A stretch of DNA of 48,390 nucleotides from Actinomadura sp. KC345 (lineage in GTDB: Bacteria > Actinomycetota > Actinomycetes > Streptosporangiales > Streptosporangiaceae): assembly GCF_004348515.1 (NCBI RefSeq), contig NZ_SMKH01000019.1:1-48390 (forward strand). Reading direction: 5' to 3'. Below the pieces are notes generated by a model that worked only from the letters and a program-made list of their open reading frames with translations, made no database searches and was not told where the DNA came from. The position numbers and the translations under genes were made by a program. Positions 7,825 to 15,667 of this stretch are shown here, piece by piece; position 1 is the first letter of the stretch; the number at the start of each line of letters is the position of its first letter.

Positions 7825-8202
7825 TCATCCGGCGGGGGTCGGCTCCAGGCCGCGGCGGGCCGCCTGGCGCAGCTGCCGGTTGAGCATGTCGGTGATCAGC
7901 TCTATGGCGTCCGGTGTGGTCGCGTCCTGCGCGCCGCTGAGCCAGCGGGTGGCCTCGGCCAGCAGATCCTCGGCCGAGGCCGTGTCGGCGGCGGAGCCCG
8001 CGTCCGCCATGCGCCCCAGCACGGCGCCGAGGCGCAGCGCCGCGTCGGCGCGGCCTGACTCCGCGGCGCGCCGGTACCAGTCCGCGGCCTGCTCCAGGTC
8101 GTCCTCGTGCTCGTACATCTCGCCCAGGCCGAAGGCCACGTCCGCCCACGTCCCGCCCGCGGGACACCCAGGATCCTCGGGGCTCCAGGGTCGGACAGGC
8201 AT
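7825..8202 (-). CDS. Sel1/TPR-like small repeat protein
   Basis: 125 residues from ATG at 8202, with GGAGTGA upstream; the longer in-frame start at 8289 is less likely. The middle section WADVAFGLGEMYEHEDDLEQ and AADWYRRAAESGRADAALRL has the alanine and glycine spacing of Sel1/tetratricopeptide repeats, giving one to two repeats, followed by a helical tail. Such proteins act as protein-protein interaction scaffolds. There is no signal peptide. It lies 80 bases upstream of the CBM2-like gene on the same strand and may be co-transcribed with it. Confidence 0.75.
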   Translation of the reverse strand: MPVRPWSPEDPGCPAGGTWADVAFGLGEMYEHEDDLEQAADWYRRAAESGRADAALRLGAVLGRMADAGSAADTASAEDLLAEATRWLSGAQDATTPDAIELITDMLNRQLRQAARRGLEPTPAG

Positions 8203-8384
8203 GCGATCACTCCGGTGGGTCGGTTCACTGAGAGACGGCACGCGCGTAGGCCACGCGTGCCGTGCCGCACCTATGGTGGATGCTCCCACCGGAATCCGCC
8301 ACCACTTTTGCCATGTTTGACGAAATTCCTGCGCAGCCGCGCCGATACCGACGAAAAGACGCGCGGTCCCCCGAACGACCGCTT

Positions 8385-8792
8385 TCAGTCGACCGTGTAG
8401 CGCGCTAGCCGGTCCTCGAACCCGTCGTGTCCTGCGGTGGAGGGGCGCGTCCGAGCCGGGGAGCGCTCGGCGGCGCCGCGCTCCAGGAGGGCAGGGACGG
8501 CCCGCGGGTCGGGCAGCGCGCCCTCTCCGAGCCGGACCGGATCGCGCAAGACCGTCCGGACGCCGGGCTCACCGGAGACGAAGCCGCCGAGGACGAACCC
8601 TTCGGACTCGTTCCAGACGAGGGCTTGGAGGCCGAGGACGAAGGTCGCGTCCCGGGGATGGCAGGGGTCGAGCCAGATCTTCGAGAGCGGCACCCCGTGC
8701 GCCTGAAGCTCGTCGCCGACACGGGTGATGTATCCGCGGGTGGCTTCGACGAAGGGGTCCGGGTGAGGCAGGGGGCGAATGCGGCCGGTCAC
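8385..8792 (-). CDS. DUF6292-like protein
   Basis: I prefer GTG at 8792, with GAGAGG nine bases upstream, over the ATG at 8813 whose only purine-rich site touches the start codon; this gives 135 residues. The core reads GYITRVGDELQAHGVPLSKI, DPCHPRDATFVL, LVWNESEGFVLGGFVSGE and a 'LPDPRAV' motif. This order of a helix, a DAT.vl strand, an a.LvW..e.G.. strand and a Pro-rich finish fits the actinomycete DUF6292 family as I remember it. These are short soluble proteins of unknown role, often near regulatory or phage-like genes. Confidence 0.7.
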   Translation of the reverse strand: MTGRIRPLPHPDPFVEATRGYITRVGDELQAHGVPLSKIWLDPCHPRDATFVLGLQALVWNESEGFVLGGFVSGEPGVRTVLRDPVRLGEGALPDPRAVPALLERGAAERSPARTRPSTAGHDGFEDRLARYTVD

Positions 8793-8976
8793 TGGATCAT
8801 CCCTCTCTCTCATCTCCTAGAAGTATGAGGGAAAAGATCCGTTATGTCCCGTTTCTGGACGGAGAAATCTGACTGAAGGCAGCACAAACAACCCCGTTCA
8901 CCACATTCCTCCCTCCTGCATCTCTGGTGTCGGTTATGGGCTCGGATCGCGCCGCGCGGACGCGGCGGCAGGCGCA

Positions 8977-9000
8977 CGCGGGGGCGCCCTTGCCCCCGCG
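8977..9000 (-). terminator. GC hairpin after the small membrane protein genes
   Basis: CGCGGGGGC (8977-8985) and GCCCCCGCG (8992-9000) form a perfect 9-bp stem with a six-base loop. It lies just past the stop codon of the minus-strand gene that ends at 9008. Confidence 0.65.
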
Positions 9001-9007
9001 GAGTCCG

Positions 9008-9397
9008 TCAGTTCACCGCGGCGGCGACGGCCGGACGGTGCCAGTGCCGGAGCCGGGGACGAGGGGCCGATACGACCAGCCGGGGGACGACCACCACGGC
9101 GAAGCCCGCCGCCGAGCAGGCCGTGGTGAGCCTCACCGGCACACCGGCCCGCCGGCCCAGCTCGGCCGTGACCACCAGGACGGCGATCCCGGTCGCCACG
9201 ACGGGCACCGCCCCGGTCCAGGTCTCCCGCGTCGCGCGGGACTCGTGAACCGGTGTCAGCACCAGCAGCGGATACGCCCGCTCGCTGGGCTGCTCCCCGT
9301 AGGCCCGCGCCGCGGGCCGCCCGCGCGCGGGCTGGTGTTCGGCGCCGGGCACCGGGTGCGAGGCACCCGGCACCGGGCCTGTCCGGCTGTCTTCCAC
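9008..9397 (-). CDS. Small membrane protein of unknown function, 129 residues
   Basis: The start is GTG at 9397, with AAGGAGAG seven bases upstream, a strong ribosome-binding site. The first half is polar and Pro/Ala-rich. Two hydrophobic segments follow, roughly GAVPVVATGIAVLVVTAEL and LTTACSAAGFAVVVVPRLV, joined by a short basic turn, then a basic tail. I do not recognise a family. It lies 45 bases downstream of the 69-residue membrane protein gene and divergent from the GntR-type regulator, suggesting a two-gene operon controlled from that intergenic region. Confidence 0.65.
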   Translation of the reverse strand: MEDSRTGPVPGASHPVPGAEHQPARGRPAARAYGEQPSERAYPLLVLTPVHESRATRETWTGAVPVVATGIAVLVVTAELGRRAGVPVRLTTACSAAGFAVVVVPRLVVSAPRPRLRHWHRPAVAAAVN

Positions 9398-9442
9398 TCG
9401 AACTCTCCTTAGGTCAGCGGCCCGCCCCGCGGCGACCGGAGA

Positions 9443-9652
9443 TCATGTGCGCGGGCGGCTCGCAGGCGGCTCGCCCGCCGGGACCACCACGTTGACCAGC
9501 AGCGCGCGCCGGCCTCGCGCCGGCGTGGGCTTGCTCATCTGGCTGCGGAACTTCAGGTCCCTCGTGTGAAGGCCCATGAAGGCGACGTAGAGCGACAGGA
9601 ACAGGAACAGTGCCGCGGGACCAAGGACCCACAGGGCGACCATCGCGGTCAT
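9443..9652 (-). CDS. Small membrane protein of unknown function, 69 residues
   Basis: The start is ATG at 9652, because GGAGGAGGG lies seven bases upstream; upstream in-frame codons are not typical coding sequence. Residues 5-30 form one hydrophobic helix (WVLGPAALFLFLSLYVAFMG), followed by a basic, polar C-terminal region. No family recognised. It is the first gene of a probable pair with the 9008-9397 gene. The upstream region shared with the GntR regulator has fairly low GC content, as expected for a regulated promoter. Confidence 0.65.
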   Translation of the reverse strand: MTAMVALWVLGPAALFLFLSLYVAFMGLHTRDLKFRSQMSKPTPARGRRALLVNVVVPAGEPPASRPRT

Positions 9653-9902
9653 GTTGAACCCTCCTCCTACTGGTTCGCGATATCTCTTACATCCAGAAGT
9701 ACCTGCTGCTAGTATTGTCCGAGTTCTTCGCTGTTTGGGTTGTACCAACAAGTCTCCCTCTCAAGGTGTTACCGTTTCTAGAGGTTGCAAACACGTTGGG
9801 CGGGAACTACTTGTTTAGATCGTGAGGTCCGTTCCGTGCACATCCCTCGCCCGGCGAGGGGCACCGAGCCGGGTGGGACGGCCGGGAAAGGGGAGGGAGC
9901 CG

Positions 9903-10790
9903 ATGGCTCGCACGACGCCGCTCCGCTGGCGCGACATCGCGAATGACCTGCTCCGCCGCATCGAGACCGGAGACCTGGCCCCCGGCGACGGCGCGGCCGC
10001 CCGGCGCCGCCTGCCTCCCGAGAAGGATCTTGAGGCCCACTACAACGCGTCCCGCAACACGGTCCGGGACGCGCTCTCCTGGCTGGCGCAGCAGGGGTTC
10101 GTCGTCTCCGAGCAGGGCAAGGGGACGTTCGTCGTCCACCGGCCCAACATCGTCCACGTGACGCTCTCCGCGGTCGAGCTGGGGCTCGCGCCGGGCAGCG
10201 GATCGGGCGAGTGGTACAACCGGGACGCCTTCATCCCCGCGCAGCGCGAAGTGACGGTGTCGCCGGTCAAGGTGGAGGTTCAGGAGGGCACCAAGGTCAT
10301 CGCCCGGTACCTGCAGAGCAATCCCGGCTCCGAGTTCATCTCCCGCCACCAGGAGCTCTTCCTCGACGACCGGCCGTGGGCCCTGCAGACCTCGTTCTAC
10401 CCTCTCGAGTTCGCCACCAGCGGGGCGTCCCGCCTGCTCTACCCCCGCGACATCCCCGAGGGCGCCGTCGCCTACCTCGGCGAAGCCCTCGGCTACAGCG
10501 AGGTAGGCTTCCACGACGAGATCAAGGCCCGGCTGCCGGACGAGAACGAGAAGCGGTTCTTCCGCCTGGGCGACTCCGCCGCCGACGTCGTCTTCGAGAC
10601 CGTCCGGACGGCCTACTCCCCCGAAGGCACCGCGTTCCGGCTCACCGTGACGGTCTGGCCCGCCGACCGCACACGGCTGCACTACAACGACGGGCAGGTC
10701 CCCGACGACGTCCTCAGGGCCCCGGGCTTGGGGCCGCCCGAGGACGCTCCGCGCGAATCCCCACCGGCGGACGGCGCCGGAAGCGGATAG
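9903..10790 (+). CDS. GntR-family transcriptional regulator, HutC/UTRA type
   Basis: 295 residues from ATG at 9903, with AAAGGGGAGGGAG upstream; the start at 9822 would add an unlikely Arg-rich extension. Residues 5-75 are a winged helix-turn-helix: WRDIANDLLRRIETGDLAPG, LPPEKDLEAHYNASRNTVRD and GFVVSEQGKGTFVV are textbook GntR motifs. The C-terminal part (about 100-255) has the UTRA effector domain layout, including RHQELFLDDRPWALQTSFYP. It is divergent from the two small membrane protein genes, so these are the likely targets, along with itself. ACTTGTT occurs in opposite orientations at 9747-9753 (minus) and 9809-9815 (plus) between them. The ligand is unknown. Confidence 0.93.
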   Translation: MARTTPLRWRDIANDLLRRIETGDLAPGDGAAARRRLPPEKDLEAHYNASRNTVRDALSWLAQQGFVVSEQGKGTFVVHRPNIVHVTLSAVELGLAPGSGSGEWYNRDAFIPAQREVTVSPVKVEVQEGTKVIARYLQSNPGSEFISRHQELFLDDRPWALQTSFYPLEFATSGASRLLYPRDIPEGAVAYLGEALGYSEVGFHDEIKARLPDENEKRFFRLGDSAADVVFETVRTAYSPEGTAFRLTVTVWPADRTRLHYNDGQVPDDVLRAPGLGPPEDAPRESPPADGAGSG

Positions 10791-10925
10791 ATCGCCGCCG
10801 TCCGACTGCGGCGGCCGTCCCACACCTATCCACCACGCCCCCCTTCCCGACCGGCTGGGAGCCCGAGGCACTCCCACCACCGGCCAGGAGGCGGGGGCTC
10901 GGTTTTTCTCGGAGTACAAGAGCAC

Positions 10926-11546
10926 GTGGACACAGGAACGAAGACCCGCCGACGCAGCCGGGCACCTCACCGCAGCTACCGCATCCGCACCGCCCGGACG
11001 GACGAACTCGACGACGTCCTCGGCCTCATCGACCAGGCGGCACGATGGCTGGAGGCCGAGAAGGACACGACGCAGTGGATCCGGCCCTGGCCCAGCGCGG
11101 ACGACCGCCGGAAACGCGTCTACGAATCACTGCTGAACCGGGAGACGTGGCTACTGTTCGACGGCGAGCGCCCGATCGGCTCGGTGACCATCAAGCTGAT
11201 CGGCCACGAGGAGCTCTGGACGGCGTCGGAACGCGAGACGGAGGCCGTCTACCTCCATCGCCTGGTCATCCACCGGGACTACGCCGGCGACGGACTCGGA
11301 GCCGAGCTCATCGACTGGGCGGGACGCAGGGGGGCGTCGCTGCAGCAGAACGCCGAGCTGGTCAGAATCGACGTCTGGACCGACAACACCGAACTCCACG
11401 CCTACTACCGCCGGCAGGGTTTCCAGGACGTCGCCATCCGCACCACCAGCGACAACACACCCTCCGGCGCCCTGTTCGAGAAGCCGCTGCCCACGGCACC
11501 GCCGTCCGTCCCGCCACGCATTACCGAACACACCCCTGGCGCGTGA
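10926..11546 (+). CDS. GNAT-family N-acetyltransferase
   Basis: 206 residues from GTG at 10926. The GNAT core is complete: YRIRTARTDELDDVLGLIDQ at the start, WLLFDGERPIGSVTI in the central strands, LHRLVIHRDYAGDGLGAELI as the acetyl-CoA pyrophosphate loop (motif A, 'R.Y.G.G.G..L'), and WTDNTELHAYYRRQGFQD as motif B. The C-terminal 25 residues are Pro-rich and look disordered. The substrate is not predictable. It follows the GntR gene by 135 bases on the same strand and may be partly co-expressed. Confidence 0.9.
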   Translation: MDTGTKTRRRSRAPHRSYRIRTARTDELDDVLGLIDQAARWLEAEKDTTQWIRPWPSADDRRKRVYESLLNRETWLLFDGERPIGSVTIKLIGHEELWTASERETEAVYLHRLVIHRDYAGDGLGAELIDWAGRRGASLQQNAELVRIDVWTDNTELHAYYRRQGFQDVAIRTTSDNTPSGALFEKPLPTAPPSVPPRITEHTPGA

Positions 11547-11555
11547 CGGACGCGC

Positions 11556-11843
11556 TCAGACGAAGCGGACGAGCATGAGGTCGCTGTCGGGGGTCTCGCG
11601 CCAGTAGACGGCGCCGGGTTCGCGGGACATTCCCTCGACCTCGTTGGCGATGATCAGCGCGCGGTTGATGCAGTCGGTCTTGTTGTAGCCGGTCAGCTCC
11701 TGGAGCCGCTGGAGCGACTGGACCGCCTTGCCGGTCAGGTTGATCGTCACGCGCTCGCTCTGCGGGACCGCCTCCTGGCGGTGCGGATCGCCGGCGTCCA
11801 TGTCCCCGCCCGAGGTGCCGGAGGCTGCTCGAGAGTTCGTCAT
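11556..11843 (-). CDS. Ribbon-helix-helix DNA-binding protein
   Basis: 95 residues from ATG at 11843. After about 30 polar residues comes SERVTINLTGKAVQSLQRLQ followed by ELTGYNKTDCINRALIIANEVEGM, the beta-strand, helix, helix pattern of a ribbon-helix-helix domain with alternating polar residues in the strand. Such proteins bind DNA as dimers and act as repressors or antitoxins. No toxin-like gene is adjacent, so a stand-alone regulator is more likely. It is convergent with the GNAT gene, with nine bases between the stop codons. Confidence 0.8.
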   Translation of the reverse strand: MTNSRAASGTSGGDMDAGDPHRQEAVPQSERVTINLTGKAVQSLQRLQELTGYNKTDCINRALIIANEVEGMSREPGAVYWRETPDSDLMLVRFV

Positions 11844-12182
11844 GAGCGCATTCTCCAATCCGGGGCGGAGGCCGGTCCGGCGGCGCGGGGCGTCGGAACC
11901 GCCGCCGGTCAGGCGAGAATACAGCCTTCCGTCAGCAAACCCATGCCCCACGTACAGGGTGCACGTTAGTGGTTCCCCCGCCCGGTGAGCCGAAACCTTT
12001 GCGATCTCGGCTTCAATTGATTGTTGCCATCAGGATAGCTGATCGTCACCGGTCTTTATACATCAAACGTATGGTCTTCGTATGCCCCTCTGTGTAACCT
12101 CAGGGTTGGGAGAAGTGGGGACACGCGACGCCGGGGAGTCGGCGTAAACTACGCCGCACCTTCCCGGGGGAAGGACTACTTC
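11844..12182. promoter_or_regulatory. Divergent intergenic region with repeats
   Basis: This 340-base stretch between two divergent genes holds no convincing ORF. It is richer in A+T than its surroundings around 12000-12080. CGTATG occurs twice as a direct repeat (12068-12073 and 12079-12084), 11 bases or one helical turn apart. The perfect inverted repeat CGGCGTA-AAC-TACGCCG (12140-12156) sits 27 bases before the start of the cNMP-binding protein and overlaps a TAAACT that could be its -10 box. That makes it a candidate operator. Confidence 0.5.
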
Positions 12183-13508
12183 GTGAGCACCGACCGTTCC
12201 GCGGCGCGGCTGTGGAGGCAGGCGACCTCCCACGGCGGCACCGGCCTGCTGAACGCGAAGGTCACGACCCCCGTGACGCTCCTGGCCGTGCTGCTGGGGT
12301 ACGCGCTGGACGGCTCGCCGGGCGCGGTGATCACCGGCGGCCTGACGTTCCTGTCGCTCCCCGCGGTGACCGTGACGAACGCGTTCGTCCAGTACCTGCG
12401 GGCGGGGACGCTGCACGAACCGACCGGCCCGGCGCCGCCGCCGGGCCCCGCGCCGCCGGTCCCCGTCGCGCGCCGGGTGGCCGGGCATCTGCCGAGCCGC
12501 TCCTATGACGCGGCGACGTTCTGGGGGACGCTGACCACCGACGAGCAGCAGGGGCTTCTCGTGTGCGCGCGCCGGCACCTGTTCCGCAAGGAGGACGTGC
12601 TGTGCCGGGAGGGCGGCCCCGCCGGCGAGGTCATCGTGATTTTGTCCGGCTGGACGCGGGTCTGGGTCGAAGAGGGCCCCGAGCAGCGGATCATCGCGTT
12701 CCGGGGAGCGGGCGAACTGGTCGGCGAGCGCGCCGCGCTGATGGTCAAGGACCGGTCCGCCACCGTCACCGCCGAGGGCGACGTCGACGCCCTGCGCGTC
12801 GGCGCCCGCGACTTCGCGGCCTTCCTGGACGGCAACCCGCGCGTGCGGGGCGTGCTGGAGCAGCTGGTCTACCGGCGGCAGACCGAGCGGCCGGCGCGGA
12901 GCGCCCTGCCCGAGTGGTCGGGGGGCAACTGCACGGTCCTGATCACCGACATCACGGGGTTCAGCTCACCGTCGCGGACCGACGCCGACCGGCGGTACGT
13001 CCTGGACGCCATGTACCGGCTGCTGGACGAGGCGTTCGCCGCGTCCGGCCTCGTCCTGGCGGACTTCTACCAGGAGGACCGCGGCGACGGCACCCTCATC
13101 GTCATCCCGCCGACCACGCCGACCGAGGCCGTCGTCGACCCGATGCTCGCGCACCTGGCGGCGGCGCTGCGCCGCCACAACCGGCGCGCCGCCGAGGCCA
13201 CCCGGATGCAGCTGCGCGCCGCGCTGCACGTGGGGCCGGTCCAGCGCGGGCCGAAGGGGGTGTCCGGCATCTCGATCATCACGGCACGCCGGATGGTGGA
13301 CGCGCCCGCGGTGAAGAGGCGGGTCGCCGAGACGGGCGCCGACCTGGCCTTCGTCGCCTCCGACTTCGTCTTCGACACGGTGATCACGTCCGCCCCCGGG
13401 TTCGTCGACCCGGGCCGCTACGCGCGCGTCCGGGTCCGGCTGAAGGAGACGTCGCTGTCGGCATGGCTCACCCTCGAAGGCGGGACGCCGAAGCTCAGGG
13501 CGATGTGA
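12183..13508 (+). CDS. cNMP-binding domain fused to class III cyclase-like domain, membrane-anchored
   Basis: 441 residues from GTG at 12183. Residues 28-72 contain one or two hydrophobic segments. A Pro-rich linker is followed by a cyclic-nucleotide-binding domain (about 105-225) with VLCREGGPAGEVIVILSG and the phosphate-cassette-like GELVGERAALMVKDRSATVT. From about 248 the chain resembles the adenylate/guanylate cyclase catalytic fold: CTVLITDITGFSS at the first metal Asp position (D256) and YQEDRGDGTLIVIPP near the substrate loop. The second metal Asp and the transition-state Asn/Arg are not obvious, so the cyclase may be inactive and act as a regulatory domain. Similar fusions occur in actinomycetes. 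The signal it senses is unknown. Confidence 0.8.
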   Translation: MSTDRSAARLWRQATSHGGTGLLNAKVTTPVTLLAVLLGYALDGSPGAVITGGLTFLSLPAVTVTNAFVQYLRAGTLHEPTGPAPPPGPAPPVPVARRVAGHLPSRSYDAATFWGTLTTDEQQGLLVCARRHLFRKEDVLCREGGPAGEVIVILSGWTRVWVEEGPEQRIIAFRGAGELVGERAALMVKDRSATVTAEGDVDALRVGARDFAAFLDGNPRVRGVLEQLVYRRQTERPARSALPEWSGGNCTVLITDITGFSSPSRTDADRRYVLDAMYRLLDEAFAASGLVLADFYQEDRGDGTLIVIPPTTPTEAVVDPMLAHLAAALRRHNRRAAEATRMQLRAALHVGPVQRGPKGVSGISIITARRMVDAPAVKRRVAETGADLAFVASDFVFDTVITSAPGFVDPGRYARVRVRLKETSLSAWLTLEGGTPKLRAM

Positions 13509-13518
13509 GCATCCCCTG

Positions 13519-13803
13519 TCAGGGGGCCACCACGTCGTGGTAGTCGGGATGCCTCTGGATCCAGCTCTTGATGAACGGGCAGACCGGGATCACCGACCGG
13601 CCCGTGGCGCGAAGGTCGTCCAGGGCGCCGCGGGCGAGCCTGCCGCCCACGCCCTTGCCCTCGAAGGCCGGGTCGACCTCGGTGTGCGTGAGGGCGACCG
13701 TGCTCCCCTCGGCCGGCTCGTAGGCGGCGAAGCCGGCCAGCTCGCCGTCCACCCTGATCTCGTAGCGTTTCCGCTCGGCGTTGTCGGTGATCTCGGTGCT
13801 CAT
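13519..13803 (-). CDS. Short GNAT-type acetyltransferase (acetyltransf_CG / YjdJ-like)
   Basis: 94 residues from ATG at 13803. The chain YEIRVDGELAGFAAYEPAEG, then ALTHTEVDPAFEGKGVGGRL with the acetyl-CoA loop, then VIPVCPFIKSWIQRHPDY, matches the short GNAT subfamily in which 'C.y...w...hp.y' ends the domain. These enzymes are much smaller than standard GNATs, and their substrates are mostly unknown. It begins 41 bases after the cimA stop on the same strand, so it is probably transcribed with cimA and under the same attenuator. Confidence 0.9.
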   Translation of the reverse strand: MSTEITDNAERKRYEIRVDGELAGFAAYEPAEGSTVALTHTEVDPAFEGKGVGGRLARGALDDLRATGRSVIPVCPFIKSWIQRHPDYHDVVAP

Positions 13804-13844
13804 GCCCTCGATAATGCCCAGCGGGGCGATCTCATTCCCCCGGG

Positions 13845-15422
13845 TCAGCCCGCCTCGTACCCCGCCCGGAGCAGGCAGTAGGTGACGGCCTCCTCCAAGG
13901 CCTGCCAGGACGCGGCGATGACGTTGTCCTCCACACCGACCGTGCCCCACTCGCGCTCGCCGTCGCCGGACTCGATCAGAACCCGCGTCCGGGCGTCGGT
14001 GCCGTGCGCGCCCTCCAGGATGCGGACCTTGTAGTCGACGAGCTCCAGCCGCGCCAGCTCCGGGTAGAGGCGGCCGAGCGCGACGCGCAGCGCGTTGTCC
14101 AGGGCGTTGACGGGACCGTTGCCCTCGCCGGTGGCGATGATCCGCTCGCCCTTGGCGTGGAGCTTCACGGTCGCCTCGCTGACCATGGAGCCGTCGGGCC
14201 GGCGTTCGACGATCGACCGCCACGACTCGACCTCGAAGTGCCGCTGCCGGACGCCGGTCAGCTCCTCGCGCAGCAGCAGCTCGAACGAGGCGTCCGCGGC
14301 CTCGAAGGTGTAGCCGGTGTTCTCCAGCTCCTTGACCTTGTCCACGACGGCCTTGGACTTCTCACCGGACAGGTCGTAGCCCAGCTCGCGGCCCTTCAGC
14401 TCGACCGACGCGCGCCCGGCCATGCTGGAGACCAGCATCCGCATGTCGTTGCCGACGGCGGCCGGGTCGATGTGCTGGTACAGGTCCGGGTCGACCTTGA
14501 CGGCGGAGGCGTGCAGGCCGGCCTTGTGGGCGAACGCCGACAGGCCGACGTACGGCTGCTGCGATGCGGGCGAGACGTTGGTGACCTCGGACACGGCGTG
14601 CGCGATGCGGGTCATCTCGCCGAGCTGGGCGTCGGTGACGAGGTTCATGCCGCGCTTGAGCTGGAGGTTCCCGACGACCGTGAACAGGTTGGCGTTGCCG
14701 CTGCGCTCGCCGTACCCGTTCGCGCAGCCCTGGACGTGGGTCGCGCCGGCCTTGACGGCGGCGAGGGAGTTGGCCACCGCGCAGCCCGAGTCGTCGTGGC
14801 AGTGGATGCCGACCCGCACACCGGCGGAGACGACCTCGTGGACGACATCGGCCAGCTCGTCCGGGAGCATGCCGCCGTTGGTGTCGCAGAGCGCGACGAC
14901 GTCGGCGCCGGCCTCGACGGCGGTGCGGACGGCCTCCAGCGCGTAGGCGCGGTTGGCCTTGTAGCCGTCGAAGAAGTGCTCGGCGTCCAGGAAGACTCGT
15001 TGGCCCTCCGCACGCAGGTGGGAGACGGTGTCGCGGATCATCGCGAGGTTCTCCTCCAGCGTCGTGCGGAGGGCCAGCTCGACGTGCCTGTCGTGGCTCT
15101 TGGCGACAAGGGTCACGACGGACGCGCCGGATTCGCGCAGCGCGGCCACCTGAGGGTCGTCGGCGGCCTTCACACCGGCCCGGCGGGTCGCGCCGAACGC
15201 GGTGAGCTGCGCGTGCTTCAGCTCGAGCTCCGTGCGGGCCCGGCTGAAGAACTCGGTGTCCCTGGGGTTCGCGCCGGGCCAGCCGCCCTCGATGAAGCCG
15301 ACGCCCAGGTCGTCGAGGTGCCGCGCGATGGCGAGCTTGTCGGGCACGGAGAGGTTGAGCCCCTCCTGCTGTGCGCCGTCGCGCAGGGTGGTGTCGTAGA
15401 CGTGGAACGCGTCGCCTTGCAT
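13845..15422 (-). CDS. cimA: (R)-citramalate synthase
   Basis: 525 residues using ATG at 15422. It condenses pyruvate and acetyl-CoA to citramalate, the threonine-independent entry to isoleucine. The N-terminal TIM barrel has VYDTTLRDGAQQEGLNLS (catalytic R14, metal D15) and the metal-binding HCHDD at 207-211, followed by GCANGYGERSGNANL. A C-terminal LeuA-type regulatory domain runs from about residue 405, with YKVRILEGAHGTDARTRVLI. The first motif and the full length fit CimA (TIGR00977) better than LeuA or homocitrate synthase. The gene is preceded by a leader peptide and terminator. I did not see a threonine deaminase gene in the window. Paralogs are easily confused, but the DGAQQEG signature favours CimA. 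Confidence 0.92.
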   Translation of the reverse strand: MQGDAFHVYDTTLRDGAQQEGLNLSVPDKLAIARHLDDLGVGFIEGGWPGANPRDTEFFSRARTELELKHAQLTAFGATRRAGVKAADDPQVAALRESGASVVTLVAKSHDRHVELALRTTLEENLAMIRDTVSHLRAEGQRVFLDAEHFFDGYKANRAYALEAVRTAVEAGADVVALCDTNGGMLPDELADVVHEVVSAGVRVGIHCHDDSGCAVANSLAAVKAGATHVQGCANGYGERSGNANLFTVVGNLQLKRGMNLVTDAQLGEMTRIAHAVSEVTNVSPASQQPYVGLSAFAHKAGLHASAVKVDPDLYQHIDPAAVGNDMRMLVSSMAGRASVELKGRELGYDLSGEKSKAVVDKVKELENTGYTFEAADASFELLLREELTGVRQRHFEVESWRSIVERRPDGSMVSEATVKLHAKGERIIATGEGNGPVNALDNALRVALGRLYPELARLELVDYKVRILEGAHGTDARTRVLIESGDGEREWGTVGVEDNVIAASWQALEEAVTYCLLRAGYEAG

Positions 15423-15462
15423 TGTGGAGAACCCCCAAGGATGGGTATCTGCGCCAGGGCAC

Positions 15463-15529
15463 AAAAAAACCCCTCACGGACGTGAGAGGTCTGCGCGCCG
15501 GCGTCGTCCCGTTAGCTGCTGCCGGCGCG
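15463..15529 (-). promoter_or_regulatory. Transcription attenuator upstream of cimA
   Basis: Read on the minus strand, two structures follow the leader peptide start. First is a perfect 9-bp hairpin, CGCGCCGGC (15529-15521) with GCCGGCGCG (15502-15494), whose 5' arm is formed by the leader codons for Arg-Ala-Gly and whose loop holds the leader stop codon. Then comes an intrinsic terminator with arms 15489-15482 and 15477-15470 (8 bp, one G-U) and seven T's at 15469-15463. The loop of the first hairpin (ACGGGACG) is nearly complementary to the terminator loop region (CGTCCGT), which could give an alternative antiterminator. Expected behaviour is readthrough when Ile/Val/Leu-tRNA charging is low. 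Confidence 0.8.
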
Positions 15530-15559
15530 CCAGCCGATAATCACGAGGCTGTGGCGCAT
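15512..15559 (-). CDS. cimA leader peptide, 15 residues
   Basis: ATG at 15559 to TAA at 15512 encodes MRHSLVIIGWRAGSS. Leu-Val-Ile-Ile in a row is the regulatory-codon pattern of branched-chain amino acid leader peptides. Translation would stall on these codons when charged Ile, Val or Leu tRNAs are scarce. The ribosome-binding site is weak, and a leaderless or near-leaderless start is possible. The stop codon falls inside the loop of the following hairpin, tying translation to RNA folding. Confidence 0.8.
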   Translation of the reverse strand: MRHSLVIIGWRAGSS

Positions 15560-15627
15560 GATGCCGACCAGTCTGCCACACGGTTCGGATGCTCGTACCG
15601 TCCGTCCCGGATGCTGAGACGGCGATT

Positions 15628-15650
15628 CCCCGGCGCGGATGGCGCCGGGG
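15628..15650 (-). terminator. GC hairpin between ilvE and the cimA leader
   Basis: CCCCGGCGC (15628-15636) and GCGCCGGGG (15642-15650) make a perfect 9-bp stem with a five-base loop, just past the ilvE stop codon. It separates ilvE from the independently controlled cimA transcript. No T-run is present. Confidence 0.65.
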
Positions 15651-15667
15651 CTGCGCGAACGCCGTGG

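Noticed and set aside
11556..11843. Toxin-antitoxin pair with the ribbon-helix-helix protein
   Set aside because: No toxin-sized partner gene overlaps or adjoins it on the same strand.
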